12,900 bases of DNA, taken from assembly GCA_028679775.1 (NCBI GenBank), contig JAJRAX010000016.1, forward strand, positions 1 to 12,900, read 5' to 3'. A program made the translations under genes and the position numbers. The notes beneath the pieces are model-generated. The model searched no databases. It saw only the letters and a list, made by a program, of their open reading frames with translations, and was not told the DNA's origin. Below are positions 7,185 through 12,900 of this stretch, piece by piece. This stretch comes from Methanothrix sp. GTDB taxonomy: Archaea > Halobacteriota > Methanosarcinia > Methanotrichales > Methanotrichaceae. How positions within the stretch are numbered: the first letter of the stretch is position 1; each line of letters starts with the position of its first letter.

Positions 7185-8651
7185 TTGCCTGCTATGAAGA
7201 TCCTCTTAGTTACAGGAAGACTGGCAGAGGGACAGGTCAGATCCCGCGCAGCAGGGGCAGATGTGCTGGTGGCTGATGTTGATGTAGCAGCCTTCATAAC
7301 GCCCAGGATGCTGCTTTGTGCGGCTCCTCGTGGCTACGACCTCATCCTGATACCTGGAGCGATCACGGCGGACTTCAGGAATGCGGAACGCGCTCTCAAG
7401 ACCCCCATTCGCCTGGGTCCCAAGCACGCAGCAGACCTGGGGATGGTATTGGATCATCTGTGCAGGAATGAGATTGATCTATCTCGAACCGTTCCCGCCT
7501 GCCAGCTGATTCTTGGAAAGATGAGGGAGTATGCCAATGGCCAAGCGGAAAGGCTGGAGAGAAAGGCTTCAGCCAAGATGGTCATAGGAGGTATCAAGAT
7601 CGGGGGCAGTTCTCGCATGAAGGTCCTGGCGGAGATAGTCGATGCCACGCGCTTTTCGCCTGCGGCCCTCCGGGAGAGGATTCGCTATTATGAGGAAGAG
7701 GGCACCGATATGATCGACCTGGGAGTTCCACTGGATGCCGATGTCCAACAGGTGAAGGCCTCACTGAAGACTGCCAAAGAGGCCACCGACCTCCCAATAA
7801 GCATCGATACGCTCGCCCCGGAGCTGATAATGGCCGGACTTGAGGGCGGAGCCGATCTTCTGCTGAGCTTAAACGGCCAGAGCCTTCCAATTGTTGGCAG
7901 AGCCGTTGCCGAGGCCGGGGTGCCGGCAGTGGTCATCTCAGGCCCAGGCGCGGTCAGCCTTGAGGATAACCTGAAAACTGCACAAGATATGGGAATTTCT
8001 GTTATTGCCGACCCGGTCCTCGATCCGCCGCTATTCGGATTGGCGGGCTCCATAGAGAGGTACCTGCAATTTAGCAGGGATCATCCGGACGTTGCCCTGT
8101 TCTTCGGGGCCGGCAATGTAACTGAGCTACTGGATGCCGATACTCCTGGAGCGAACGCCCTGCTGGCAGCCCTTGGCGCTGAGGTCGGGGCGAGCATACT
8201 CTTCACTCCTGAGTACAGCGCCAAGGCGAGAGGAAGCGTGCGAGAGCTTGCAGTAGCCTCGCGAATGATGCAGCTCGGATCCAGTCGAAGAGCGCCTCCC
8301 AAAGACCTGGGGCTCGATCTTCTCATCCTGAAAGAGAAGCGACGTCTGCCGGTGGAGGCCCTGCCTGACAAAATCGTCCCGGCAAACGGTGGCCGTAAAT
8401 TCGAGCCGGACTCTTCAGGCTGCTTCAGAATTTTTCTAGCTGGTGGCCAGATCGTGGCGCAAAATGCAAAGACAACTGTAGCCGGAAGGCGTGCTCGTGA
8501 CGTTCTCAATACCATCATCGATATGGGTCTCGTCAGTCGTCTGGATCACGCCGGATACCTGGGCCGCGAACTGGAGAAGGCGGAGATTGCTCTTGGCCTG
8601 AAAAGAGACTATGTTCAGGATGAACCCCTCTGGTCCGCAGAGAAGAGTTAA
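7185..8651 (+). CDS. Dihydropteroate synthase-like protein (archaeal MJ0107/TIGR00284 type)
   Basis: This 488-residue cytoplasmic protein has an N-terminal Rossmann-like region (~1-140; KILLVTGRLAEG, LILIPGAIT) followed by a TIM-barrel pterin-binding-type domain (~145-380). The barrel shows DMIDLGVPLDAD, then SIDT with D208 aligning to the pterin-site Asp motif of dihydropteroate synthases, then GGADLLLSLNG and later FGAGNVTELLDAD. A C-terminal region of about 110 residues follows. The length fits the archaeal DHPS-related family. Relatives include true DHPS and pterin/corrinoid methyltransferase domains, so a role in methanopterin metabolism or methyl transfer is possible but unproven. The TTG at 7185 has a G-run (7173-7178) 6 nt upstream. 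An in-frame ATG at 7194 (MKILLVTG) fits the usual family N-terminus and is an equally good start. It is the last gene of the PAC2-family operon, 15 nt after the previous stop. Confidence 0.88.
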   Translation: MPAMKILLVTGRLAEGQVRSRAAGADVLVADVDVAAFITPRMLLCAAPRGYDLILIPGAITADFRNAERALKTPIRLGPKHAADLGMVLDHLCRNEIDLSRTVPACQLILGKMREYANGQAERLERKASAKMVIGGIKIGGSSRMKVLAEIVDATRFSPAALRERIRYYEEEGTDMIDLGVPLDADVQQVKASLKTAKEATDLPISIDTLAPELIMAGLEGGADLLLSLNGQSLPIVGRAVAEAGVPAVVISGPGAVSLEDNLKTAQDMGISVIADPVLDPPLFGLAGSIERYLQFSRDHPDVALFFGAGNVTELLDADTPGANALLAALGAEVGASILFTPEYSAKARGSVRELAVASRMMQLGSSRRAPPKDLGLDLLILKEKRRLPVEALPDKIVPANGGRKFEPDSSGCFRIFLAGGQIVAQNAKTTVAGRRARDVLNTIIDMGLVSRLDHAGYLGRELEKAEIALGLKRDYVQDEPLWSAEKS

Positions 8652-8655
8652 ATAA
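8648..8655 (+). promoter_or_regulatory. TATA box for the exported-protein gene
   Basis: TTAAATAA overlaps the stop codon of the DHPS-like gene. Its centre lies about 27 nt before the ATG at 8679, the usual box A to start-site distance, which predicts a leaderless transcript. No Shine-Dalgarno is seen before that ATG, which agrees. Confidence 0.55.
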
Positions 8656-8659
8656 TTGG

Positions 8660-8669
8660 TCTCGCGAGA
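8660..8669. promoter_or_regulatory. Perfect 10-bp palindrome between TATA and start
   Basis: TCTCGCGAGA is self-complementary over all 10 bases. It lies just downstream of the box A and 9 nt upstream of the ATG at 8679. The position would suit an operator that blocks initiation, but its size also allows chance occurrence. Confidence 0.45.
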
Positions 8670-8678
8670 TAGGTTCGG

Positions 8679-9542
8679 ATGAATTCGAAGGCTTTTGCAA
8701 TCTTTGTAGGCGCAATTATGGTACTCTCCGCCTTTGCAGGATTCGTGATGATGGGGTCCGACCAAAGCGATATTCCTGTTGAGTCATCGGACAGCGGTTC
8801 TGTCCAGACATTTGGAATGCAGGGCAACCTTGTAGAATGGAACTTCGAGGGACTCCAGGATGTCCTGGAAATGGCTCCTGAGAGCACAGTGATGGCATAC
8901 TGGCTCAATATGAGCGCATCAGATAATCTAACAAGTGCCGTTGCCGCAGCTCTGCCTGATTCCCTGGGATTGAAATACTCAAGCCAGCTTTACAGCACCA
9001 AGATGGAAAGGATGGCCAATATCAATTTCAATGGGACCTGGGCAGAATTCCATTGGATTAAGCCCTACGCAGTTGGTTACAATAGCCTGGTCATACCCTA
9101 TGAGAACTACATGATGATTCCCACGGGGTCAGATTTTGTCACAGTCATGGGAATGCCGGTCCTCTTCGGAACTCAGGAGTCGGTGCCGCAGGTGATAGAT
9201 GTTATCACCGGAAGCATGCCCACTATGAACTTTACATTAGTTGGCGATGATCACTCAGACCTGCAGCTTGCAGCCTTGGGCAGCGGTGGGGCGAGCATGC
9301 CTCTATCAGGCGCGTACCAGGAGTTCTACCTGGGCGTAAAGGCTGCAAATAATACCGAGGCCAACGGCTACTCACTCAACGCTAAGATTGCAGGGCCTCT
9401 GTCGAGCACAAGCCAGAGGATTGAGGATATCGCTTCCAAGAACAATCTCAGCGTGACGGCCCAGGATTCAGATATAGAAGTATCCGGTTCTGTAGCCCGC
9501 GAGAATTTAGAGAGCGTGCTGACGGCATTTCTCGGGCCGTAG
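8679..9542 (+). CDS. Exported, probably glycosylated protein of unknown function
   Basis: This 287-residue protein has an N-terminal hydrophobic segment (~5-27) after a single Lys, fitting a signal peptide or membrane anchor. There is no lipobox Cys. The rest is soluble with several N-x-S/T sequons (NMS, NLT, NGT, NFT, NNT, NLS), fitting an extracytoplasmic glycoprotein. Two stretches look like ferredoxin-like alpha/beta hairpins. One is NGYSLNAKIAGPLSSTSQRIEDIASKNNLSV near 230-260, followed by a strand IEVSGSVAREN and a final helix (a beta-alpha-beta pattern). The other is the early VEWNFEGLQDVLEMAPEST. I do not recognise a named family. It has its own apparent promoter with a palindrome and a T-run after the stop, so it is probably monocistronic. 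Confidence 0.85.
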   Translation: MNSKAFAIFVGAIMVLSAFAGFVMMGSDQSDIPVESSDSGSVQTFGMQGNLVEWNFEGLQDVLEMAPESTVMAYWLNMSASDNLTSAVAAALPDSLGLKYSSQLYSTKMERMANINFNGTWAEFHWIKPYAVGYNSLVIPYENYMMIPTGSDFVTVMGMPVLFGTQESVPQVIDVITGSMPTMNFTLVGDDHSDLQLAALGSGGASMPLSGAYQEFYLGVKAANNTEANGYSLNAKIAGPLSSTSQRIEDIASKNNLSVTAQDSDIEVSGSVARENLESVLTAFLGP

Positions 9543-9549
9543 CGCAACC

Positions 9550-9554
9550 TTTTT
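9550..9554 (+). terminator. T-run after the exported-protein gene
   Basis: TTTTT begins 7 nt after the TAG stop. Archaeal RNA polymerase terminates at T-rich stretches, so this is a weak terminator candidate; the hairpin plus T5 at 9589-9611 is the better one. Confidence 0.35.
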
Positions 9555-9588
9555 ACATGTGGAGCTAGTGGCTTCTTACAATCTGAAC

Positions 9589-9611
9589 CGTCTAATTCGT
9601 TAGGCGTTTTT
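9589..9611 (+). terminator. UUCG-tetraloop hairpin followed by T5, upstream of rpl7ae
   Basis: CGTCTAA-TTCG-TTAGGCG forms a 7-bp stem (one G-U pair) capped by a UUCG loop, immediately followed by TTTTT. This has the form of a bacterial intrinsic terminator. It could end the transcript of the exported-protein gene, or act in the rpl7ae leader if that transcript begins upstream of it. Confidence 0.5.
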
Positions 9612-9626
9612 GCGATGAATGATGAT

Positions 9627-9647
9627 GGGCATGGTGCCCGGAAGGAG
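9627..9647 (+). promoter_or_regulatory. rpl7ae: rpl7ae ribosome binding site with adjoining small hairpin
   Basis: AGGAG (9643-9647) lies 8 nt before the ATG at 9656 and fixes that start. Directly upstream, GGGCA-TGG-TGCCC (9627-9639) forms a 5-bp stem that ends 3 nt before the site and could modulate its access. Confidence 0.55.
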
Positions 9648-9655
9648 ATTAAATT

Positions 9656-10024
9656 ATGGCAAGACCAATATTCGTAAGGTTTGACGTCCCAGCAGAGCTG
9701 GCCAGCAAGTCACTTGAGGCCCTCGAGCTGGCTCGCGATACAGGTAGGATCAAGAAGGGAACCAATGAAGCCACCAAGGCCATTGAACGCGGCGTGGCTC
9801 GTCTGGTTATTGTCGGCGAGGATGTTATGCCACCCGAGATCGTGGCCCATATTCCTGCCCTCTGCGAAGAGAAGAAGACGCCTTATATCTATGTCAAGAA
9901 GCAGAGCGAGTTAGGCGCGGCTGCCGGCTTGGGTGTAAAGAGCGCTGCTGCAGCCATCGTAGAGCCCGGAAAAGGAAAAGAGTTGCTTGATGAGATCGTC
10001 TCAAAAGTGGCAGCTTTGAAGTAG
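9656..10024 (+). CDS. rpl7ae: Ribosomal protein eL8 (L7Ae)
   Basis: This 122-residue protein is the archaeal multifunctional K-turn RNA-binding protein. It is part of the 50S subunit, of box C/D and H/ACA RNPs, and of archaeal RNase P. The RNA-binding signature is clear: [14 protein letters not shown] at 33-46, with N37, E38 and K41 as the expected K-turn contacts, then [13 protein letters not shown] and a conserved Ala-rich C-terminal half ([15 protein letters not shown]). The length is typical. It is first in the ribosomal operon and is followed by rps28e after 10 nt. The 113-bp region upstream holds two small hairpins, of interest because L7Ae is known to bind leader RNA in some archaea. 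Confidence 0.98.
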   Translation: MARPIFVRFDVPAELASKSLEALELARDTGRIKKGTNEATKAIERGVARLVIVGEDVMPPEIVAHIPALCEEKKTPYIYVKKQSELGAAAGLGVKSAAAAIVEPGKGKELLDEIVSKVAALK

Positions 10025-10029
10025 GTGAT
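10024..10029 (+). promoter_or_regulatory. rps28e: Shine-Dalgarno for rps28e
   Basis: GGTGAT starts on the last G of the rpl7ae TAG stop and lies 5 nt before the rps28e ATG, supporting that start and operon coupling. Confidence 0.7.
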
Positions 10030-10034
10030 ACCCG

Positions 10035-10247
10035 ATGGATGATGAGAACGGCATACCGGCAGAGGTCATCGAGGTCATCGGCGTCACTGGGATGCATGGC
10101 GAGGCAACGCAGATCAAGTGCCGTATCCTGGAAGGCAACAACAAGGGCCGCATCATTACCAGGAACTGCATGGGCCCCATTCGCATGGGCGATGTCCTGA
10201 TGCTGCTGGAGACCGCCAGAGAGGCCAAGAAGCTTACCAGCAGGTGA
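10035..10247 (+). CDS. rps28e: Ribosomal protein eS28
   Basis: This 70-residue small-subunit protein has the usual OB-like S28e sequence. It shows [26 protein letters not shown], then [32 protein letters not shown]. The GRxxxRNxxGPxRxGDxLxLxExxREA run is diagnostic of the family. In the ribosome it lies near the mRNA exit side of the 30S platform. The gene is flanked by rpl7ae (10 nt upstream) and rpl24e (6 nt downstream), the usual archaeal arrangement. Confidence 0.98.
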   Translation: MDDENGIPAEVIEVIGVTGMHGEATQIKCRILEGNNKGRIITRNCMGPIRMGDVLMLLETAREAKKLTSR

Positions 10248-10253
10248 AGGAAG

Positions 10254-10424
10254 ATGGAAGAGAGAAAGTGTTCATTCTGCAATAAGACCATCGAACCGGG
10301 CACAGGCAAGCTCTATGCCAAGAAGGACGGCACGGTCTTTTACTTCTGCTCCGCAAAGTGCGAGAATAACGTTGCCCTTGGCCGCGTAACAAGAAGGATC
10401 AAGTGGGCCAGAAAGGGGGCATAA
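10254..10424 (+). CDS. rpl24e: Ribosomal protein eL24, zinc-finger type
   Basis: A 56-codon gene, [10 protein letters not shown]... to ...WARKGA. Cysteines at 6, 9, 32 and 36 (CSFC and CSAKC) form the treble-clef-like zinc site expected of archaeal L24e. [12 protein letters not shown] and the C-terminal RRIKWARKG also fit. Length is typical for the archaeal form, which lacks the eukaryotic extension. A GGTGA site (10243-10247) containing the rps28e TGA stop lies 6 nt before the ATG. The stop TAA (10422-10424) is in the same frame as the following ndk. Confidence 0.96.
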   Translation: MEERKCSFCNKTIEPGTGKLYAKKDGTVFYFCSAKCENNVALGRVTRRIKWARKGA

Positions 10425-10427
10425 GGC

Positions 10428-10886
10428 CTGGCGGAACTGGAAAGGACCTTCATCATGGTCAAGCCCGATGGAGTGCAACGCGCTCTCATCGGCAAAATAC
10501 TGCAGCGCATTGAGGAAAAGGGCTTCAAGATCGTGGCTATGAAGCTTGCAGTGATGCCGGTGGAGAAGGCCAAAGCCCACTACGCCGAGCATGTAGGCAA
10601 GAAGTTCTACCAGGACCTGGTGGATTTCATCACATCTGGGCCATCCGTCTCCATGGTAGTTGAGGGACGGGGCGCAATTGCCGCTATGAGGAAGATGAAC
10701 GGAGCCACCAATCCGGTTGACGCGGTCCCCGGAACCATTCGAGGGGATCTGGCCATCGAGACCGGACGAAATGTGGTGCACGGCTCGGACTCAGCCGCGT
10801 CCGCGGCTCGCGAGATTGCCCTGCACTTTACCACAAGTGAGCTTGTAGATTACAAACGAATCGATGAAACGTGGCTCTACGAGTGA
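10428..10886 (+). CDS. ndk: Nucleoside diphosphate kinase, apparent CTG start
   Basis: Ndk transfers the gamma-phosphate between nucleoside tri- and diphosphates by a phosphohistidine. The active-site motif RNVVHGSDS is present, with its His codon at 10779; MVKPDGVQR, KPDG and the terminal ETWLYE also fit. The only ATG in frame (10455) lies inside the first beta strand and would remove the ERTFI segment that family members keep. In-frame codons back to the rpl24e stop read GLAELERTFI, with no ATG, GTG or TTG. The likely starts are CTG at 10428 (LAELERTF, 152 residues, G-run 8 nt upstream; I prefer this) or CTG at 10437 (LERTF, 149 residues). The active-site His would be residue 118 or 115, near its usual place. 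Translation may depend on re-initiation after rpl24e. Function is near certain; the start is not. Confidence 0.93.
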   Translation: MAELERTFIMVKPDGVQRALIGKILQRIEEKGFKIVAMKLAVMPVEKAKAHYAEHVGKKFYQDLVDFITSGPSVSMVVEGRGAIAAMRKMNGATNPVDAVPGTIRGDLAIETGRNVVHGSDSAASAAREIALHFTTSELVDYKRIDETWLYE

Positions 10887-10889
10887 GAT

Positions 10890-10924
10890 CGGGCAGAAAG
10901 CAAACTGCCCGCTCCCATAGGAGC
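10890..10924 (+). terminator. Two adjoining hairpins after ndk
   Basis: CGGGCAG / CTGCCCG (10890-10896 and 10905-10911) make a perfect 7-bp stem with an A-rich 8-nt loop, starting 3 nt after the ndk stop. GCTCC-CATA-GGAGC (10911-10924) makes a second 5-bp stem sharing one base. A T6 run follows at 10952-10957. This probably marks the 3' end of the ribosomal operon, or attenuates read-through into infB. Confidence 0.5.
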
Positions 10925-10925
10925 C

Positions 10926-10932
10926 TTTAAAT
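10926..10932 (+). promoter_or_regulatory. infB: TATA box for infB
   Basis: TTTAAAT directly follows the double hairpin and lies about 57 nt before the infB ATG, giving a predicted leader of roughly 30 nt. A second, weaker candidate is TATTTTTTAG at 10950-10959, which would make the transcript nearly leaderless. Confidence 0.45.
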
Positions 10933-10985
10933 TCTCAAAAACTCAAAGGTATTTTTTAGAATCACATCTCCTGGAAGCGACCGGT

Positions 10986-12788
10986 ATGCAACAGAAGTCC
11001 AAAAAAGCCAGTAAGGGCAAAGAGTCCAACCTGAGAACCCCCATAGTAGTGGTGATGGGACACGTGGACCACGGCAAGACCTCTCTACTAGATAAGATCA
11101 GGGGGACTGCGGTAGCTAAGGGTGAAGCTGGACTCATCACGCAGCATATTGGTGCCACGGAAGTCCCGCTGGACGTGGTACAGGAGTTTTGCGGATCGCG
11201 TTTTGGAAATGAGATGCAGATACCTGGTCTTCTGTTCATAGACACTCCTGGACATCATGCTTTCACCTCCATGAGGAGCCGGGGGGGATCTCTTGCCGAC
11301 TTAGCAGTGCTGATTGTGGACGTCAACGAGGGCTTTCAGCCTCAGACCATTGAGTCGCTGACCATTCTCAAACGCTTTAAGACGCCATTCGTGATCGCCG
11401 CCAACAAGATGGATCGGATCGGCGGTTGGCATGCTATCCCCAATGCTCCGTTCAGCAAGAGCTTCAAGACGCAAAACGAGAGGGTTGTCGAGGTTTTGGA
11501 CACCAAGATCTACGAACTGGTGGGGGAACTCTACAAGTATGGTTTTGATGCCGACAGATACGACAGGATCTCAGACTTCACGAGGACTGTTGGAATTGTT
11601 CCCATCAGCGCAATCACTGGTGAAGGCGTCCCGGATCTTCTCATGGTGCTGGTTGGACTCGCCCAGAGGTTTTTAAAAGAGAACCTGTTGCTTACTGCGA
11701 CCGGTCCGGGTGTGGGCACCATCCTGGAGGTCAAAGAAGAAAAGGGCCTCGGCACTACCTTGGACGTCATTCTCTACAACGGCGAGTTCAATTCAGGCGA
11801 TACGATCATTGTGGGGACGGCTCACGAGCCCATCATCACAAAGATCCGGGCACTGCTCAAGCCCAAGCCGCTGGCTGAGATCAGAAGCGATGAACGATTT
11901 CTGCCTGTTAAGCATGTGGTTGCAGCGTCAGGAGTGAAGGTCGCTGCGCCTAAACTGGAGAACGCACTAGCAGGGTCGTCCATTCGAGTGGTTACAACGG
12001 CTGAAGAGGCCGAGGTGTTGTCCAAGCAGTTGAAGTCGGAGCTGGAGGCTGTGCGCATCGATGCCGAGGCCGAGGGCGTGATACTCAAGGCGGACACCAT
12101 TGGCTCGCTAGAGGCTCTTGTGGGCGAATTGAAGGCAAAGAAAATTGCCATTCATTATGCAGACGTGGGGCCCATCTCCAGAAGGGATGTGATCCGGGGT
12201 GCAGCCATCAAGGATCCACTGCTAGGTGCGATTCTGGCATTCAATGTCGCCATCCTGCCAGATGCAGTGAGCGAGATTCAGAAGACCAATGTGCCAGTAT
12301 TTTGCAGCGATATCATCTACACCATCCTGGAGAGCTATGAGCAGTGGATGGAGAACCAGAAGATGCGAATAGAGCAAGAGCGGCTGGAGGCAGTGATCCG
12401 GCCTGGAGCGGTGCGACTTTTGCCTGACTGCGTATTCCGGCAGTCCAAGCCAGCCATTGTGGGAGTGCAGATCATCGGCGGGGTTATTCGAACCCAGATC
12501 AATCTGATGAGAGAGGACGGGGCCAATGTGGGTGAGGTCAAGGGCATCCAGGCCCGAAATGAGAACGTCGGCTCAGCAACCGTTGGTCAGGAGGTTGCCA
12601 TATCCATAGATGGGCCAACTGTAGGCCGGCAGATCCACGAGGGAGATATACTCTACGTCAACATTCCTGAAAAGCATGCCCGCATTGTGGAGCTTGAGCT
12701 GAAGCCCAGGCTAGCAGAGGACGAACGTGAGGTCTTGGAGAAGTTCCTGGAGATCAAGCGCAAGAAGGACCCATTCTGGGGAAGATAA
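10986..12788 (+). CDS. infB: Translation initiation factor aIF5B (IF-2 homologue)
   Basis: This 600-residue GTPase promotes ribosomal subunit joining. The G domain shows all motifs: GHVDHGKT at 25-32 (G1), DTPGHH from D86 (G3), NKMD at 140-143 (G4) and SAITGEG from S208 (G5). Domain II follows (GVGTILEVKEEKGLGTTLDVILY), then domain III, the long connecting helix (ILESYEQWMENQKMRIEQERLEA) and domain IV (AIVGVQIIGGVIRTQINLMR). The length fits the short archaeal form without the eukaryotic N-terminal extension, and no intein interrupts the G motifs, a place where some archaeal copies carry one. The ATG start has only a weak GGAAGC site upstream, but the basic MQQKSKKASKGK N-terminus leading into LRTPIVVVMGHVDHGKT fits the family. 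It stands behind its own promoter after the ribosomal operon. Confidence 0.98.
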   Translation: MQQKSKKASKGKESNLRTPIVVVMGHVDHGKTSLLDKIRGTAVAKGEAGLITQHIGATEVPLDVVQEFCGSRFGNEMQIPGLLFIDTPGHHAFTSMRSRGGSLADLAVLIVDVNEGFQPQTIESLTILKRFKTPFVIAANKMDRIGGWHAIPNAPFSKSFKTQNERVVEVLDTKIYELVGELYKYGFDADRYDRISDFTRTVGIVPISAITGEGVPDLLMVLVGLAQRFLKENLLLTATGPGVGTILEVKEEKGLGTTLDVILYNGEFNSGDTIIVGTAHEPIITKIRALLKPKPLAEIRSDERFLPVKHVVAASGVKVAAPKLENALAGSSIRVVTTAEEAEVLSKQLKSELEAVRIDAEAEGVILKADTIGSLEALVGELKAKKIAIHYADVGPISRRDVIRGAAIKDPLLGAILAFNVAILPDAVSEIQKTNVPVFCSDIIYTILESYEQWMENQKMRIEQERLEAVIRPGAVRLLPDCVFRQSKPAIVGVQIIGGVIRTQINLMREDGANVGEVKGIQARNENVGSATVGQEVAISIDGPTVGRQIHEGDILYVNIPEKHARIVELELKPRLAEDEREVLEKFLEIKRKKDPFWGR

Positions 12789-12801
12789 TCTCGGCATATT
12801 C

Positions 12802-12807
12802 TTTTTT
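12802..12807 (+). terminator. T6 run after infB
   Basis: TTTTTT begins 13 nt after the infB TAA, a suitable archaeal terminator position. No strong hairpin was seen next to it. Confidence 0.45.
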
Positions 12808-12829
12808 GTAGAGTCCCGAATGTTTGGCA

Positions 12830-12837
12830 TTTATATA
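12830..12837 (+). promoter_or_regulatory. Strong TATA box pointing out of the window
   Basis: TTTATATA is a consensus-like archaeal box A. A rightward transcript would start near 12860, so the next gene or RNA lies mostly beyond the window. In related methanogens I recall rps6e near infB, but nothing here proves it. Confidence 0.6.
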
Positions 12838-12900
12838 CCCCGCGATTTCCCTTTAATTTTCTCCGTTGCATTAAAATCACGTTCCATTCTGGACAGGAAT

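Noticed and set aside
9583..9625. Canonical K-turn (CUGA paired with UGAUGA) in the rpl7ae leader
   Set aside because: The hairpin between the boxes is followed by 7 or more unpaired bases instead of the three-nucleotide bulge, so it does not fit the standard motif. It is kept only as a candidate regulatory leader.
10272..10781. Minus-strand ORF of 169 aa opposite rpl24e and ndk
   Set aside because: It is antisense to two clear conserved genes, with no independent support.
10455..10886. ATG at 10455 as the true ndk start
   Set aside because: It would delete most of beta strand 1 (ERTFI), which is conserved in Ndk, although automated calling would choose it.
12653..12880. Minus-strand ORF of 75 aa at the right edge
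   Set aside because: It mostly overlaps the infB 3' end in antisense; no ribosome site or motif supports it, and the strong TATA box points the other way.
1..12900. CRISPR arrays, insertion sequences, tRNA or rRNA genes, defence systems
   Set aside because: I read the spacers for repeats, terminal inverted repeats, transposase motifs and cloverleaf elements and found none; all spacers are 200 bp or shorter.

Overview
This window looks like archaeal, most likely methanogen, DNA. It carries archaeal/eukaryotic-type translation genes (eL8/L7Ae, eS28, eL24, aIF5B) and a PAC2-family proteasome chaperone homologue. Shine-Dalgarno sites are built on GGTGAT, the complement of the archaeal 16S 3' end, and there are TTTATATA/TTTAAAT box A elements. 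The DUF11-type surface protein, the sequon-rich exported protein and the archaeal DHPS-like protein suggest a Methanothrix (Methanosaeta)-like member of the Methanomicrobia. That placement is inference from gene content and was not computed.

Layout. (1) Positions 3-3626, +: the 3' part of a large secreted surface protein, open at the left edge. It holds a DUF7507-like domain interrupted by about 185 residues, four DUF11-type repeats, a second internally duplicated module that I do not recognise, and a Cys-rich tail with no visible membrane anchor. (2) A short convergent spacer with an 8-bp hairpin. (3) Positions 3750-5828, -: a single-chain NDP-forming acyl-CoA synthetase in beta-alpha (ATP-grasp first) order. 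(4) A 200-bp divergent spacer with a perfect tandem 14-bp repeat. (5) Positions 6030-8651, +: a tight three-gene operon of a PAC2-family chaperone homologue ending in an HbYX-like tail, a small conserved protein (DUF473-like), and an archaeal dihydropteroate-synthase-like protein. (6) Positions 8679-9542, +: an orphan exported glycoprotein-like gene, probably with a leaderless promoter. (7) Positions 9656-10886, +: the ribosomal operon rpl7ae-rps28e-rpl24e-ndk. rpl24e is only 56 codons. ndk seems to start at a CTG codon, because the only ATG falls inside the first beta strand. (8) Positions 10986-12788, +: infB (aIF5B), with its own promoter behind a double hairpin. (9) The right edge has a T-run and a strong TATA box pointing out of the window.

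Regions 7 and 8 form a conserved translation block: K-turn binding L7Ae, two small ribosomal proteins, the NTP-balancing kinase Ndk, and the subunit-joining GTPase aIF5B. Region 5 groups a proteasome-chaperone homologue with a small protein of unknown function and a pterin/TIM-barrel enzyme, a linkage with no obvious functional reason. The less ordinary parts are the architecture of the surface protein, the ndk start, and the small regulatory-looking repeats and palindromes in the spacers.
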